A stretch of DNA of 23,983 nucleotides from a virus. Of the stretch, positions 1 through 7,727 are shown in pieces. A program made the translations under genes and the position numbers. Below the pieces are notes generated by a model, which was not told where the DNA came from, did no database searches, and saw only the letters and a program-made list of their open reading frames with translations. Positions within the stretch are counted from its first letter, which is position 1. Every line of letters starts with the position of its first letter. The stretch spans positions 1-23,983 of the IMG/VR virus record IMGVR_UViG_3300046001_008511; one strand, written 5' to 3'.

Positions 1-885
1 AAGACAAAAATTGATACTACACCTGGTTTAAATTATGATGGTATTCAAGATGTTGAGTATTTAAGAGATAAATTATTTGCTGCTCTTAAAGTACCTAAAG
101 CATTTATGGGGTATGATGAAAATGTTGAAGGTAAAGCTACATTAGCTGCTCAAGATATTAGATTTGCTCGTACAATTGATAGAGTTCAACGTATTTTACT
201 ATCAGAATTAAATAAAATTGCCCTAGTTCACTTATATACTCAAGGTTATGACAATGAGTCATTAACAAACTTTGAATTATCAATGACAACTCCATCAATT
301 ATCTACGATCAAGAAAGAATTGAGTTGTTAAAATCTAAATCTGAATTAGCAGGTTCATTATTAGAACAAGGATTAGTTCCTTCTGATTGGATTTATCATA
401 ATGTTTACCACTTCAGTGAAGACCAATATGATGAATATAGAGATTTAGTTAGAGAAGATTCTAAACGTAAATTTAGAAACGCTCAAATTGAAGCAGAAGG
501 TAATGACCCTGTAGCAACAGGAAAATCATATGGTACTCCTCATGATTTAGCTTCATTATATGGGATGGGAAGAACACAATCAGATCCATCTAATGTGCCT
601 ACTGGTTATCAAGTAGATCAACCCCTAGGACGTCCTGAAGATTCAATAACTACTAGAGGTAAACAAGAAAATAATTTTGGTAAAGACCCATTAGGAGTTA
701 AACGTATGAAAGATACGGATAAAAACGATGGTAATGGAAGACCTTCATTATCTGAATTTGAAAGTCCAAAAGTTACATTTTTAAAAAATAAACAATTATT
801 TGAAGCTTTAGATAAAAAACATTTAGTATTTAGTCCCGAGCAAGATAGCAGTTCGCTTCTTGATGAATCTCAACTAAGAGACTAA
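1..885 (+). CDS. 20: Portal vertex protein, gp20-like (5' end outside window)
   Basis: The reading frame is open from base 1, so the gene begins before the window; 294 C-terminal codons are present. The portal forms the dodecameric ring at the unique head vertex, through which DNA is packaged and to which the neck attaches. The visible part carries the family's typical segment: a VEYLRDKLFAALKVPKAFMG stretch (residues 18-37 of the visible part) followed by a helical region with IRFARTIDRVQRILLSEL, closely resembling T4 gp20. An internal ATG at 106 lies in the middle of this conserved segment and is not the true start. The last ~100 residues are polar, probably a variable C-terminal extension. 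The stop codon overlaps the promoter-like motif of the next gene. Family assignment is confident; the truncation is caused by the window edge. Confidence 0.93.
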   Translation, partial: KTKIDTTPGLNYDGIQDVEYLRDKLFAALKVPKAFMGYDENVEGKATLAAQDIRFARTIDRVQRILLSELNKIALVHLYTQGYDNESLTNFELSMTTPSIIYDQERIELLKSKSELAGSLLEQGLVPSDWIYHNVYHFSEDQYDEYRDLVREDSKRKFRNAQIEAEGNDPVATGKSYGTPHDLASLYGMGRTQSDPSNVPTGYQVDQPLGRPEDSITTRGKQENNFGKDPLGVKRMKDTDKNDGNGRPSLSEFESPKVTFLKNKQLFEALDKKHLVFSPEQDSSSLLDESQLRD

Positions 886-899
886 TATTTATAAATAAA
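884..899 (+). promoter_or_regulatory. Putative late promoter (contains exact TATAAATA)
   Basis: AATATTTATAAATAAA lies 26 bases before the ATG at 910 and overlaps the portal stop codon. It contains TATAAATA, the exact -10 box of T4 late promoters, and is a member of the motif family repeated before other genes in this window. Promoter function is inferred from position and repetition. Confidence 0.6.
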
Positions 900-909
900 T
901 ATATTTTTA

Positions 910-1773
910 ATGAAAATTAAACACTCAAAATTTAAGAACACCGGGATCTTATTTGAATTGCTAGTTAGACAAATAACAGCGGATACCTTAAAAGGAGGTG
1001 ATTCACCTGCTATTGATCTATTGAAAACTTATTTTGTGAAGAGCGAGTTAGGTCGTGAGTATAAACTATATGAATCGATACTAAAGTCTAAAGTGCTAAA
1101 TGAAAGTAGAGCAAATATGTTTGTTGATACTATTTTAGAAAGTTCTAAAAAGTTCAACCGATCTCTTCTTAGAAAACAAAAATATAATTTAATAAATGAA
1201 ATTAAATCTCATTATGATTTAGATCAATTTTTTGGTTCTAAAATTACAAATTATAAGGAATTAGCTTCTTTATATACCTTAATTGAGGGTTATAATACTA
1301 AAGAAGTAACTGATTCTGGACAAATAGTTGACAACAAAATTACATTATTAGAACACTTAACTAGAAGTGAACTAACTACAAATGCCAAAGAAGATATACT
1401 TAAAGAATTTTCATCTTATGATAAAGATTTAAGAACATTAACATATAGAGTACTACTAGAAAAATTTAATGAAAAATATGATGGATTAAGTATAGAACAA
1501 AAACAAGTACTTAAAGAATTTATCAATTCAGTAGACTCAACACCACAACTTAGAGAATTTTACAATAATAAAATTAGTCATTTAAGATCTATCTTAAGTG
1601 AAGAAACTAAAAACATTAAAGATAAAGCTACACAAGTTAAAATTACAGAAATAACTAAAATGTTAACTGAATTAAGTAAAACTGATAGAGTAAGTGATGA
1701 TAACTTAGTTGATTTGTTACAATATTATGAATTAGTAAAAGAAATCAAAGCAGCAAATGGCGTACAAGTATAA
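910..1773 (+). CDS. Uncharacterised head-region protein (287 aa)
   Basis: I do not recognise a named T4 homologue. The gene sits between portal and prohead protease, where T4 has the small prohead-core genes 67 and 68, so a role in prohead assembly is plausible but only inferred from position. The protein is highly charged and predicted largely helical, with no signal peptide or membrane segment. The N-terminus (MKIKHSKFKNTGILFELLVR) looks globular and conserved, and resembles what I recall of hypothetical proteins at this place in other marine T4-like phages. The start at 910 is the first ATG after the promoter-like motif and has no Shine-Dalgarno sequence. It overlaps the next gene by 17 bases, suggesting co-translation. 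Confidence 0.8.
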   Translation: MKIKHSKFKNTGILFELLVRQITADTLKGGDSPAIDLLKTYFVKSELGREYKLYESILKSKVLNESRANMFVDTILESSKKFNRSLLRKQKYNLINEIKSHYDLDQFFGSKITNYKELASLYTLIEGYNTKEVTDSGQIVDNKITLLEHLTRSELTTNAKEDILKEFSSYDKDLRTLTYRVLLEKFNEKYDGLSIEQKQVLKEFINSVDSTPQLREFYNNKISHLRSILSEETKNIKDKATQVKITEITKMLTELSKTDRVSDDNLVDLLQYYELVKEIKAANGVQV

Positions 1774-2398
1774 AATTAAAGAAGAAGAAGGTCATTCTAA
1801 ATACTATCCTGGAGGTAAAACACCAGGATTAACTACTTCTGTAATGAATCAAATATTAAAAAAAATAGCAGATTCAGGAGATGAAGATAAAAAAGTAAAG
1901 AATGAACTTAAAGAAGAAACAAACCCAACAGACATTATTTCAGTTGATGTTCCTTTATTCATTCGTTTATTAGAATATGCTAGAGAAGATGCTAAAACTG
2001 ATATGGATCTTCATGACGTAGCCGAAAATATAATTAAACTATCAGCAGAAGGCGAACCACTTACTATGGCTAATTACGATGCTATTGTAGGTACTCAAGA
2101 AGAAGTAAATGAAGAAGGAGAAGGTGGATCGATGTCAAATGCCGCTGGTGGATATTTAGGTAAATATGCTTTTAAATTACCTAAAAAACAACCTAAATTA
2201 GAAGAAGATGCATCCCAATCAGCTAAACCTAATGCTAAAAACCCAGGAGCAACTTTAGGTGCTGGTCCTGCAGCAGGTAAAAGTGGAGTATCTAATAATG
2301 CGTACGTAAAACAATTTAAATATAAAGTAGTTCCACAAACCTCAGAAGGCACTTATGTGCAAAAAGGTTCTGGGATGGAAGTTAAAAAACTATTTTAA
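1757..2398 (+). CDS. Uncharacterised head-region protein (213 aa)
   Basis: No function recognised. The start lies inside the end of the preceding gene (17-base overlap), in a different frame. Residues 55-115 look like a compact helical domain containing DVPLFIRLLEYAREDAKTD, a pattern I associate with hypothetical proteins of environmental T4-like phages. The rest, about residues 120-190, is low-complexity and rich in Ala, Gly, Lys and Glu, probably flexible. The short C-terminal tail is basic and ends VKKLF. Position in the portal-to-protease cluster suggests a prohead core or head-associated role; such proteins are often substrates of the gp21 protease. This is inference. Confidence 0.75.
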   Translation: MAYKYKIKEEEGHSKYYPGGKTPGLTTSVMNQILKKIADSGDEDKKVKNELKEETNPTDIISVDVPLFIRLLEYAREDAKTDMDLHDVAENIIKLSAEGEPLTMANYDAIVGTQEEVNEEGEGGSMSNAAGGYLGKYAFKLPKKQPKLEEDASQSAKPNAKNPGATLGAGPAAGKSGVSNNAYVKQFKYKVVPQTSEGTYVQKGSGMEVKKLF

Positions 2399-2399
2399 T

Positions 2400-2642
2400 A
2401 TGTATAAGCACAAATTATCTGAACAAGACGAAAAGGCAGCTAAATTTCAAGAAGAACGTATTAATGCCTTTGATGCTTTAGAAAATAGATTCGATGACAT
2501 AAGAAAATTACTACGTTTAGGTAAAATCGAAACTATAAAATACTACAGAGAAAACCCAGATAGTTATGGGGTAGTAAAAGGAACAGATTTAATTAATGAT
2601 TATTTTAACGATATAGAAACACTATTACAACCAGAAAATTAA
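2400..2642 (+). CDS. Small uncharacterised protein (80 aa)
   Basis: A small, charged, largely helical protein of unknown function. I chose the ATG at 2400, one base after the preceding stop codon, over an in-frame ATG at 2355. The earlier start would add 15 residues and overlap the previous gene by 44 bases, while 2400 gives the tight spacing seen elsewhere in this cluster. The sequence contains ALENRFDDIRKLLRLGKIE, suggesting an amphipathic helix or short coiled coil. T4 gene 67 is the same length and in a similar place, but T4 gp67 is very acidic and I see no real sequence similarity, so I do not transfer that name. Confidence 0.7.
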   Translation: MYKHKLSEQDEKAAKFQEERINAFDALENRFDDIRKLLRLGKIETIKYYRENPDSYGVVKGTDLINDYFNDIETLLQPEN

Positions 2643-2643
2643 T

Positions 2644-3933
2644 ATGAAAACATTACAAGAACAATATAACCTTATTAAAGAAGGGAAAGGAAACAAAAAC
2701 ATATTTTTAACAGAAGCTAAAAATTTGTTTCCTGATATGTTAACTAATTCAGCTACATTTGATGAAGCATCTAAAATTTTAAAAAATAGAAGCGTAATAA
2801 GTGAAAACTATGTTGATAGCTATGTTATTAACCAAATTACATCTGAAGATTTAAACGGTCCTAAACAACCATGGGAACTTAAATATGCTTCTTACTTAGA
2901 AGAAGTTAAAAATTCTTCACTAGAACCAATTGTTAACAATGATTATAAAACAAATACTGCTAAAGAAGACGAAAGTATTAAAGCTGATTCTAAAAAAGTA
3001 GATAAATCTGTTGAAAACATTGATTCTCACAATTATGATTATTCACCAAAAGTTGATAACATTAACAATGTTAATGCTCAAGAAATGATGAATGGTGTTT
3101 ATGTTGAGTTGAAATATAACCCAAAAATGGAGTTAGAAGAGGTACAAGAAAAAGTAATAAAAAACTTAGCTAAAGATCCTTTATACTATGTTAAAAATGG
3201 TATGTTTGGAGTTGAAGGTTTAGGATATCAAGAACAAAAAGTAGAAGAAGTAAGTGGTAAATATGCTGCTAGTGGATATAGTGATAAAGTAAAAGAAGGT
3301 AAAACTGAAATGGTTCCGGTTAAAGAATCATTACTTAAAAGTTTAATTAAAGAACATTTAGGTGGTATTTCAACAGGTGGTAATCCAAACAGCTTTGCTG
3401 CTCAATCAGGAAACGTTATTAGACAAATGATGGCTGAAGAAGGGTTAGGTGAAACTAATTCATTAAATAGCTTTATGAATTCACTTAAAGAAGAAAATGA
3501 AGAAAAAGAATTACCAATGGATGAAGCTAAAGGTAAAGATTTAGATAAAGATGGTGATGTGGATTCTGATGATTATAAAACAGCAAAAGACAAAGCTATT
3601 AAAGCATCTCAAGGTAAAGCTAAAAAAGTGAAAAAAACTGACTTAGCTAGTAAATTAAAAGAAGTAGAAAATCAAGGTGCTGTAGTTACTTTAGAAGCTA
3701 AAATTGAATTAGTACAAAACGAAATCGATACTGCAAACGAAAGATTAAATCAAATTGATGAAAATGCTGATTTAGCTGAATTGATGGATAAAATGAAACT
3801 TAAAGAGATGAGAAAATCTGTTTCTGTAATGGAAAAAGAAAAAGCAAATCTTGAAAAAATGTACGAAAGAATGTGTGGTAAAGCTTACCAAAGAGCAGAA
3901 ATGGTAGATGAAATCTCTTTAGATGATGAATAA
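2644..3933 (+). CDS. Putative prohead-core protein with EF-hand-like loop (429 aa)
   Basis: Unrecognised as a named family. The protein is rich in Lys and Glu. Residues 1-70 are helical, 90-145 polar and probably disordered, and 150-200 a small folded segment (NGVYVELKYNPKMELEEVQE). Residues 299-310 form a DxDxDGxxDxxD loop (DLDKDGDVDSDD) followed by a short helix, as in EF-hand or dockerin calcium-binding half-motifs. Residues ~335-420 are a long heptad-like coiled coil. It lies two bases after the preceding gene and overlaps the protease gene by 11 bases. With its position, charge and coiled coil, a role as a prohead core or head-internal protein processed by the adjacent protease is a reasonable inference, not shown. 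Confidence 0.75.
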   Translation: MKTLQEQYNLIKEGKGNKNIFLTEAKNLFPDMLTNSATFDEASKILKNRSVISENYVDSYVINQITSEDLNGPKQPWELKYASYLEEVKNSSLEPIVNNDYKTNTAKEDESIKADSKKVDKSVENIDSHNYDYSPKVDNINNVNAQEMMNGVYVELKYNPKMELEEVQEKVIKNLAKDPLYYVKNGMFGVEGLGYQEQKVEEVSGKYAASGYSDKVKEGKTEMVPVKESLLKSLIKEHLGGISTGGNPNSFAAQSGNVIRQMMAEEGLGETNSLNSFMNSLKEENEEKELPMDEAKGKDLDKDGDVDSDDYKTAKDKAIKASQGKAKKVKKTDLASKLKEVENQGAVVTLEAKIELVQNEIDTANERLNQIDENADLAELMDKMKLKEMRKSVSVMEKEKANLEKMYERMCGKAYQRAEMVDEISLDDE

Positions 3934-4531
3934 ACAATTATTAATTGAAGTTAATACAATAAAAGTATCTCATTCGCAATTAACCGAAAGTGTTAATAAG
4001 ACGAATGGGAATCTTTTAGTTGAAGGAATTTTAGCTACTGCCGAAGTAAAAAACGGTAATGGTCGTTATTATTCTAAAAACTTATGGGAACGCGAAATGA
4101 ATAAGTACAATGAACTTGTTCAACAACGTCGCTCAATAGGTGAATTAGATCACCCAGAATCTTCTGTAGTTAACTTAAAAAATGTTTCACATATAATCAA
4201 TGATTGGTGGTGGGATGGAGATAATGTGGTAGGTAAAATTGAAGTATTACCAACCCCATCAGGAAACATTTTAAAAGAACTAATTAAAAGTGGAGTAACC
4301 GTAGGTGTTTCTTCTCGTGGTATGGGTTCATTAGAACAAAGAGGTAATGTAATGGAAGTACAAGATGATTTCGAATTATTATGTTGGGATTTCGTTTCAA
4401 CACCTTCAAATCCTGGTTCATATATGCACACTTTAAACGAAGGTAAACAAATACTTACTTACGATTATACAAAAGTTAATAATATAGTACATGAAATCCT
4501 TTGTTCTAAAGGATCTTGTCCTATATTTTAA
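3923..4531 (+). CDS. 21: Prohead core protease, gp21-like
   Basis: A 202-residue serine protease of the T4 gp21 (U9/S80-type) family, related in fold to herpesvirus assemblins. In T4 it is part of the prohead core and, once activated, cuts scaffold, capsid and core proteins after (I/L)xE before packaging. Visible signatures are GELDHP with the expected catalytic His77, and GVSSRG with the expected catalytic Ser130 or Ser131. The segment VEGILATAEVKNGNGRYYSK is also typical. Length is close to T4 gp21 (212 aa). Two adjacent ATGs (3923, 3926) could serve as start; both lie inside the end of the previous gene. A terminator about 60 bases downstream closes this unit. Confidence 0.93.
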   Translation: MMNKQLLIEVNTIKVSHSQLTESVNKTNGNLLVEGILATAEVKNGNGRYYSKNLWEREMNKYNELVQQRRSIGELDHPESSVVNLKNVSHIINDWWWDGDNVVGKIEVLPTPSGNILKELIKSGVTVGVSSRGMGSLEQRGNVMEVQDDFELLCWDFVSTPSNPGSYMHTLNEGKQILTYDYTKVNNIVHEILCSKGSCPIF

Positions 4532-4539
4532 GAATTTTT

Positions 4540-4557
4540 CTTCGGACGCTACCGAAG
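4540..4557 (+). other. Short inverted repeat in 3' untranslated region
   Basis: CTTCGG and CCGAAG flank a six-base loop just after the protease stop codon. A T-rich stretch lies before the hairpin rather than after it, so it is not a terminator on the + strand. It might protect the mRNA 3' end or be chance. Confidence 0.35.
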
Positions 4558-4593
4558 GCCGATTGCCCCTCCTTGAATAGTATTCCTGGATTT

Positions 4594-4619
4594 AAGCCCT
4601 CTTTTGAGGGCTTTTACTT
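4594..4619 (+). terminator. Rho-independent terminator after the protease gene
   Basis: An 8-bp perfect stem (AAGCCCTC / GAGGGCTT) with a TTTT loop is followed by TTTTACTTT. It lies about 60 bases after the protease stop codon and separates the core/protease unit from the scaffold/capsid unit. Confidence 0.88.
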
Positions 4620-4696
4620 TCCTTCTGTATTTTTGAGAAATATGTACATACGTATGAGTATAATGTGTTATTTCCTCTTATATAACACGAGAAACT

Positions 4697-4704
4697 TATA
4701 AATT
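4697..4704 (+). promoter_or_regulatory. Possible late promoter before the scaffold gene
   Basis: TATAAATT differs from the T4 late box TATAAATA at one base and lies 58 bases before the scaffold ATG. A promoter is expected here because a terminator precedes it. The flanking bases do not match the extended 16-base motif seen elsewhere, so this is a weak call. The rest of the 223-base gap between protease and scaffold genes holds no other feature I can support. Confidence 0.35.
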
Positions 4705-4754
4705 CTATTGCGATTCTTAATAATCGTATTTCACAAACTAAATTTTGGGACAAA

Positions 4755-5933
4755 ATGACAAACACAAATTTGTTAAAGGAAGCTATTGCTGATGCTAAAG
4801 CCGTAAAGGAAACTGCTATCGCAAACGCTAAACTTGCTCTTGAAGAAGCTTTTACACCACATTTGAAATCTATGCTTTCTGCTAAATTGCAAGAAATGGA
4901 TGATGATATCGATAAAGGAGAAAAAGAAGAAATTCAAGAAATGCCAGATGTTAATTGGGAATTAGGAAATGGGAAATCATTGGACTTAGCTCCTCGTAAA
5001 GTAGGTCAATCTACAGTAAACGAAGAAGAAGACATGGATGAAGAACTTGATCTTAACGAACTATTAGCAGAATTGGAATTAGGCGAGGATGCTCGTACTG
5101 ATGCCGAAGAAGAAGGATACCTTGATGGCGAAGAAGATGAAAAAGAAGACATGGAAGGAGAGATGGATGACGAAGAAATCGATCTTGAAGATATGTCTGA
5201 AGATGATCTTAAAGGATTCATTGAGAGTGTTATTAAAGACATGGTTGCTTCTGGTGAAATAGAACCAGGAGATGATTTCGAAGGAGAATCTGAAGAAGAA
5301 GGCGAAGAAGCTGAAAACGAAGAAGATGTTGAAATCGAAATAGCAGAAGGTGAAGAACAAGCTGAAAAAGAAACAGAAAAAATGAGATTTAAAGAAGAAG
5401 AAGAATTAGACGAGTATGGATCCTCTACAATGAGAGAACCATCAGACGCAGCCGCAGCAGGTTTAGAAAACATCATTTCAGGATTGAAAAAATTAATCGC
5501 GAAAGGTGGACCATTAGCAGCTAAAGCTAAAGCAGCTTTAGAAGACTGGGGATCAGCAGCAGGTGCAGCTATGAGAGCTGAAGGTGAATCTACTGAGTTA
5601 GACGAAGTTGAAGAACTTAAAAAAGAACTAAACGAAGTTAATCTTTTAAACGCTAAATTACTTTACACAAACAAAATTTTCAGAGCAAAAAACTTGACTG
5701 AAAGTAAAAAAGTTACAGTATTGAAAGCATTTGACAATGCTAAGGATGTTAAACAAGCAAAAACTATTTACGAAACATTAAACGCAGGTCTTATAGACAA
5801 AGTAGTTAATGAAACAGTAAAAAGAGGATCTGCTTCACAAGCTACAGGTTTAGAACCAAAAGCTACACAACAACCTATTATTGAATCAAATGATGTTTAC
5901 AACCGTATGCGTCAGCTTGCGGGGTTACTATAA
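4755..5933 (+). CDS. 22: Prohead scaffold (core) protein, gp22-like
   Basis: A 392-residue major scaffold protein that forms the internal prohead core on which the capsid shell assembles and is then destroyed by the protease. Identification rests on position between gp21- and gp23-like genes and on composition. Residues 1-48 are an Ala-rich helix, 89-220 are extremely acidic (runs of Glu and Asp), and 285-345 are a conserved coiled-coil segment including NEVNLLNAKLLYTNKIFRAK, which resembles gp22-like proteins of marine T4-like phages. Between them, residues 231-273 form an Ala/Gly/Lys-rich amphipathic stretch. The protein ends RMRQLAGLL. T4 gp22 is shorter (269 aa); the extra length is mainly the acidic block. 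The leader has no clear Shine-Dalgarno sequence (only a weak GGGA). Confidence 0.88.
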   Translation: MTNTNLLKEAIADAKAVKETAIANAKLALEEAFTPHLKSMLSAKLQEMDDDIDKGEKEEIQEMPDVNWELGNGKSLDLAPRKVGQSTVNEEEDMDEELDLNELLAELELGEDARTDAEEEGYLDGEEDEKEDMEGEMDDEEIDLEDMSEDDLKGFIESVIKDMVASGEIEPGDDFEGESEEEGEEAENEEDVEIEIAEGEEQAEKETEKMRFKEEEELDEYGSSTMREPSDAAAAGLENIISGLKKLIAKGGPLAAKAKAALEDWGSAAGAAMRAEGESTELDEVEELKKELNEVNLLNAKLLYTNKIFRAKNLTESKKVTVLKAFDNAKDVKQAKTIYETLNAGLIDKVVNETVKRGSASQATGLEPKATQQPIIESNDVYNRMRQLAGLL

Positions 5934-5936
5934 AAA
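5929..5936 (+). promoter_or_regulatory. Possible late promoter before the major capsid gene
   Basis: TATAAAAA (7 of 8 matches to TATAAATA) overlaps the scaffold stop codon, 36 bases before the capsid ATG. It would give the capsid gene its own transcript. The context is simple A-rich sequence, so chance is a real possibility. Confidence 0.3.
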
Positions 5937-5964
5937 AATTTTAAACAACTAAAAACAAAAAACA

Positions 5965-7629
5965 ATGAGCTTAAACTCTTTATTAGAAAGCGCTAACCCA
6001 TATCACTCAGTACAATCTGACGCTGCTAGGTTAGCTTCAAAATGGGAAAAAACAGGTTTGTTAGAAGGATTAACAGGTACCCACAAATCAAACATGGGTA
6101 TGATTCTTGAAAATCAAGCCAAACAATTAGTAGTAGAAAACTCAAACACTGGTGGTGGTACTGGTGCTGGTACTTTCCAATCTCAAACAGCTGTTAACAC
6201 AGGTGGTCAATGGGCAGGAGTTGCTTTACCATTGGTAAGAAAAGTATTTGGTCAAATCGCAGCGAAAGAATTCGTTTCTGTTCAACCAATGAACTTACCT
6301 TCTGGTCTAGTATTCTTCTTAGATTTCCAATATGGAACTAACAAAACTCCATTTACTGCAGGTCAATCATTATATGGTGATGGTACTGCTGCAACTGCTC
6401 CATTTGGTAACACAAATGAAGGTGGATTGTACGGTGAAGGTAGATTCTCTTACTCAATCAACAACACTCAATCTATCAACGTTTCTGCATCTGTAGTAGC
6501 AACTGCAACTGCTGAAAACTTTAGATATGATTCTAACTATTCAGCTTCTGCCGCTCAATATTGGCAAGTTGCTATACCAACTTCATCTTTAGCTTTTGTA
6601 GATAAAGAAGGTTGTGCTGCATTCCAATTATTCACAGGATCTAACGCTACAGCTTATGAATCAGCTTCAGTTGGTAACCAAATTTCTTCTTTCACAGTAT
6701 ACAATGGTGGATCAAGTATATTATTCTATGTTACTAAATCATTAGCTACAATTGCTGCTGGTAATGATAACACATTTACTGTAGTTTATCAATTACAACC
6801 AACTGATAGAGATAGAGGTGATTTTGAAGATGGTAACCCAAATCCAAATGGATTAGATAGCCCAAGTATCAGTATTCCTGAAATTAACGTTCAAATGAAA
6901 TCTTCTGCGATCGTTGCTAAAACAAGAAAATTAAAAGCTGTTTGGACTCCTGAGTTCGCTCAAGATTTAAATGCTTACCATGCTCTTGATGCTGAAGCAG
7001 AATTAACATCTATGTTATCTGAATATATCTCTTTAGAGATTGACTTAGAAATCTTAGGTATGTTAACTGATGCTGCTGCTGCAGGAACTGAAACTTGGTC
7101 AGCTCAAAACAACATCTCTATTTCTGGAGCTGCTGGTGCTCAAACAAACTTAGGTTTCTACAACTCACAAGGTCAATGGTTCCAAACTTTAGGAACTAAA
7201 ATCAACAAGTTGTCTAACATCATTCACCAGAAAACTCTTAGAGGTGGTGCTAACTTCATGGTATTGTCTCCATCAGTTGCTACAATCATCGAGTCAATCC
7301 CAGGATTTGCTGCTGATTCAGACGGAGATGTATCTAAAAACTCTTACGCTTTTGGTGTACAAAAAGTAGGAGCTTTAGGTGGAGGTAAAATTAAAGTTTA
7401 CAAAAACCCTTACATGACTTCTAACCAAATCTTATTAGGTTTCAGAGGAACTCAATTCTTAGAAAGTGGTGCTGTATTCGCTCCTTACATTCCATTAATC
7501 ATGACTCCATTAGTGTACGATCCAGATACTTTCACACCAAGAAAAGGTCTATTAACTCGTTACGCTAAGAAAATGGTTAGACCAGAATTCTACGGAACAA
7601 TCAACATCAACGGATTAAACACTATATAA
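5965..7629 (+). CDS. 23: Major capsid protein, gp23-like
   Basis: The 554-residue precursor of the HK97-fold shell protein. The N-terminal region with MILENQAKQL aligns with the T4 propeptide segment IFENQEKDF. T4 removes its propeptide after (I/L)xE; here ILE (47-49) fits that rule, and VVE (56-58) lies nearer the expected place but has Val at the first position. The motif VSVQPMNLPSGLVFFLDFQYG region matches T4 (VQPMNSPTGQVF), as does the C-terminal GALGGGKIKVY and LESGAVFAPYIPL. Residues ~215-275 are a likely surface insertion relative to T4. Codons ending in C (AAC, TTC, ATC, TAC) are more frequent than in neighbouring genes, as expected for a very highly expressed protein. The leader is A-rich without Shine-Dalgarno sequence. 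A terminator follows. Confidence 0.97.
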   Translation: MSLNSLLESANPYHSVQSDAARLASKWEKTGLLEGLTGTHKSNMGMILENQAKQLVVENSNTGGGTGAGTFQSQTAVNTGGQWAGVALPLVRKVFGQIAAKEFVSVQPMNLPSGLVFFLDFQYGTNKTPFTAGQSLYGDGTAATAPFGNTNEGGLYGEGRFSYSINNTQSINVSASVVATATAENFRYDSNYSASAAQYWQVAIPTSSLAFVDKEGCAAFQLFTGSNATAYESASVGNQISSFTVYNGGSSILFYVTKSLATIAAGNDNTFTVVYQLQPTDRDRGDFEDGNPNPNGLDSPSISIPEINVQMKSSAIVAKTRKLKAVWTPEFAQDLNAYHALDAEAELTSMLSEYISLEIDLEILGMLTDAAAAGTETWSAQNNISISGAAGAQTNLGFYNSQGQWFQTLGTKINKLSNIIHQKTLRGGANFMVLSPSVATIIESIPGFAADSDGDVSKNSYAFGVQKVGALGGGKIKVYKNPYMTSNQILLGFRGTQFLESGAVFAPYIPLIMTPLVYDPDTFTPRKGLLTRYAKKMVRPEFYGTININGLNTI

Positions 7630-7656
7630 TAATAGTCTAAATTCTTGATAATAACT

Positions 7657-7686
7657 AAACCCGGTCCTTTGGATCGGGTTTTTTTA
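7657..7686 (+). terminator. Rho-independent terminator after the capsid gene
   Basis: A 10-bp stem (AACCCGGTCC / GGATCGGGTT, one G-U pair) with a TTT loop is followed by a T run. It ends the scaffold/capsid transcript about 30 bases after the stop codon. Confidence 0.9.
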
Positions 7687-7692
7687 TTTTAA

Positions 7693-7708
7693 AATATGTA
7701 TAACCGAA
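7693..7708 (+). promoter_or_regulatory. Putative late promoter before phoH (variant motif)
   Basis: AATATGTATAACCGAA matches the window's repeated motif except for T to G at position 6 and two changes near the 3' end. It lies between the capsid terminator and the PhoH ATG (35 bases downstream), where a promoter is needed. Confidence 0.45.
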
Positions 7709-7727
7709 TAAATTTAAACATTCTTAT

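Noticed and set aside
992-1002. AAGGAGGTGAT, a perfect complement of the 16S rRNA tail, inside the gene at 910
   Set aside because: It encodes Lys-Gly-Gly-Asp in frame with no suitable start downstream. Similar GGAGGTGAT occurs at another Gly-Gly-Asp (around 19905), so it is explained by coding. It forms a near palindrome with TCACCT but with no room for a hairpin loop.
2355-2399. Longer start for the 80-aa gene
   Set aside because: It would overlap the conserved end of the preceding gene by 44 bases; the ATG at 2400 gives normal spacing.
4628-4664. Bacteroidota-type -7 box TATTTTTG and a TTGAGA/TATAAT pair upstream of the scaffold gene
   Set aside because: The upstream TTTG for the first lies in the terminator loop with 21 bases spacing instead of about 19, and the second pair has a 20-base spacer. 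Neither is better than chance in such A+T-rich sequence.
4516-4701. 61-codon open frame after the protease gene
   Set aside because: It starts inside the protease gene and reads through the intrinsic terminator at 4594-4619; the protein has no family resemblance.
5006-5476. Minus-strand open frame of 156 codons opposite the scaffold gene
   Set aside because: It is nearly all Ser with some Pro and Phe, the mirror of the Glu/Asp codon runs of the scaffold gene. Other minus-strand frames in the window are similar shadows.
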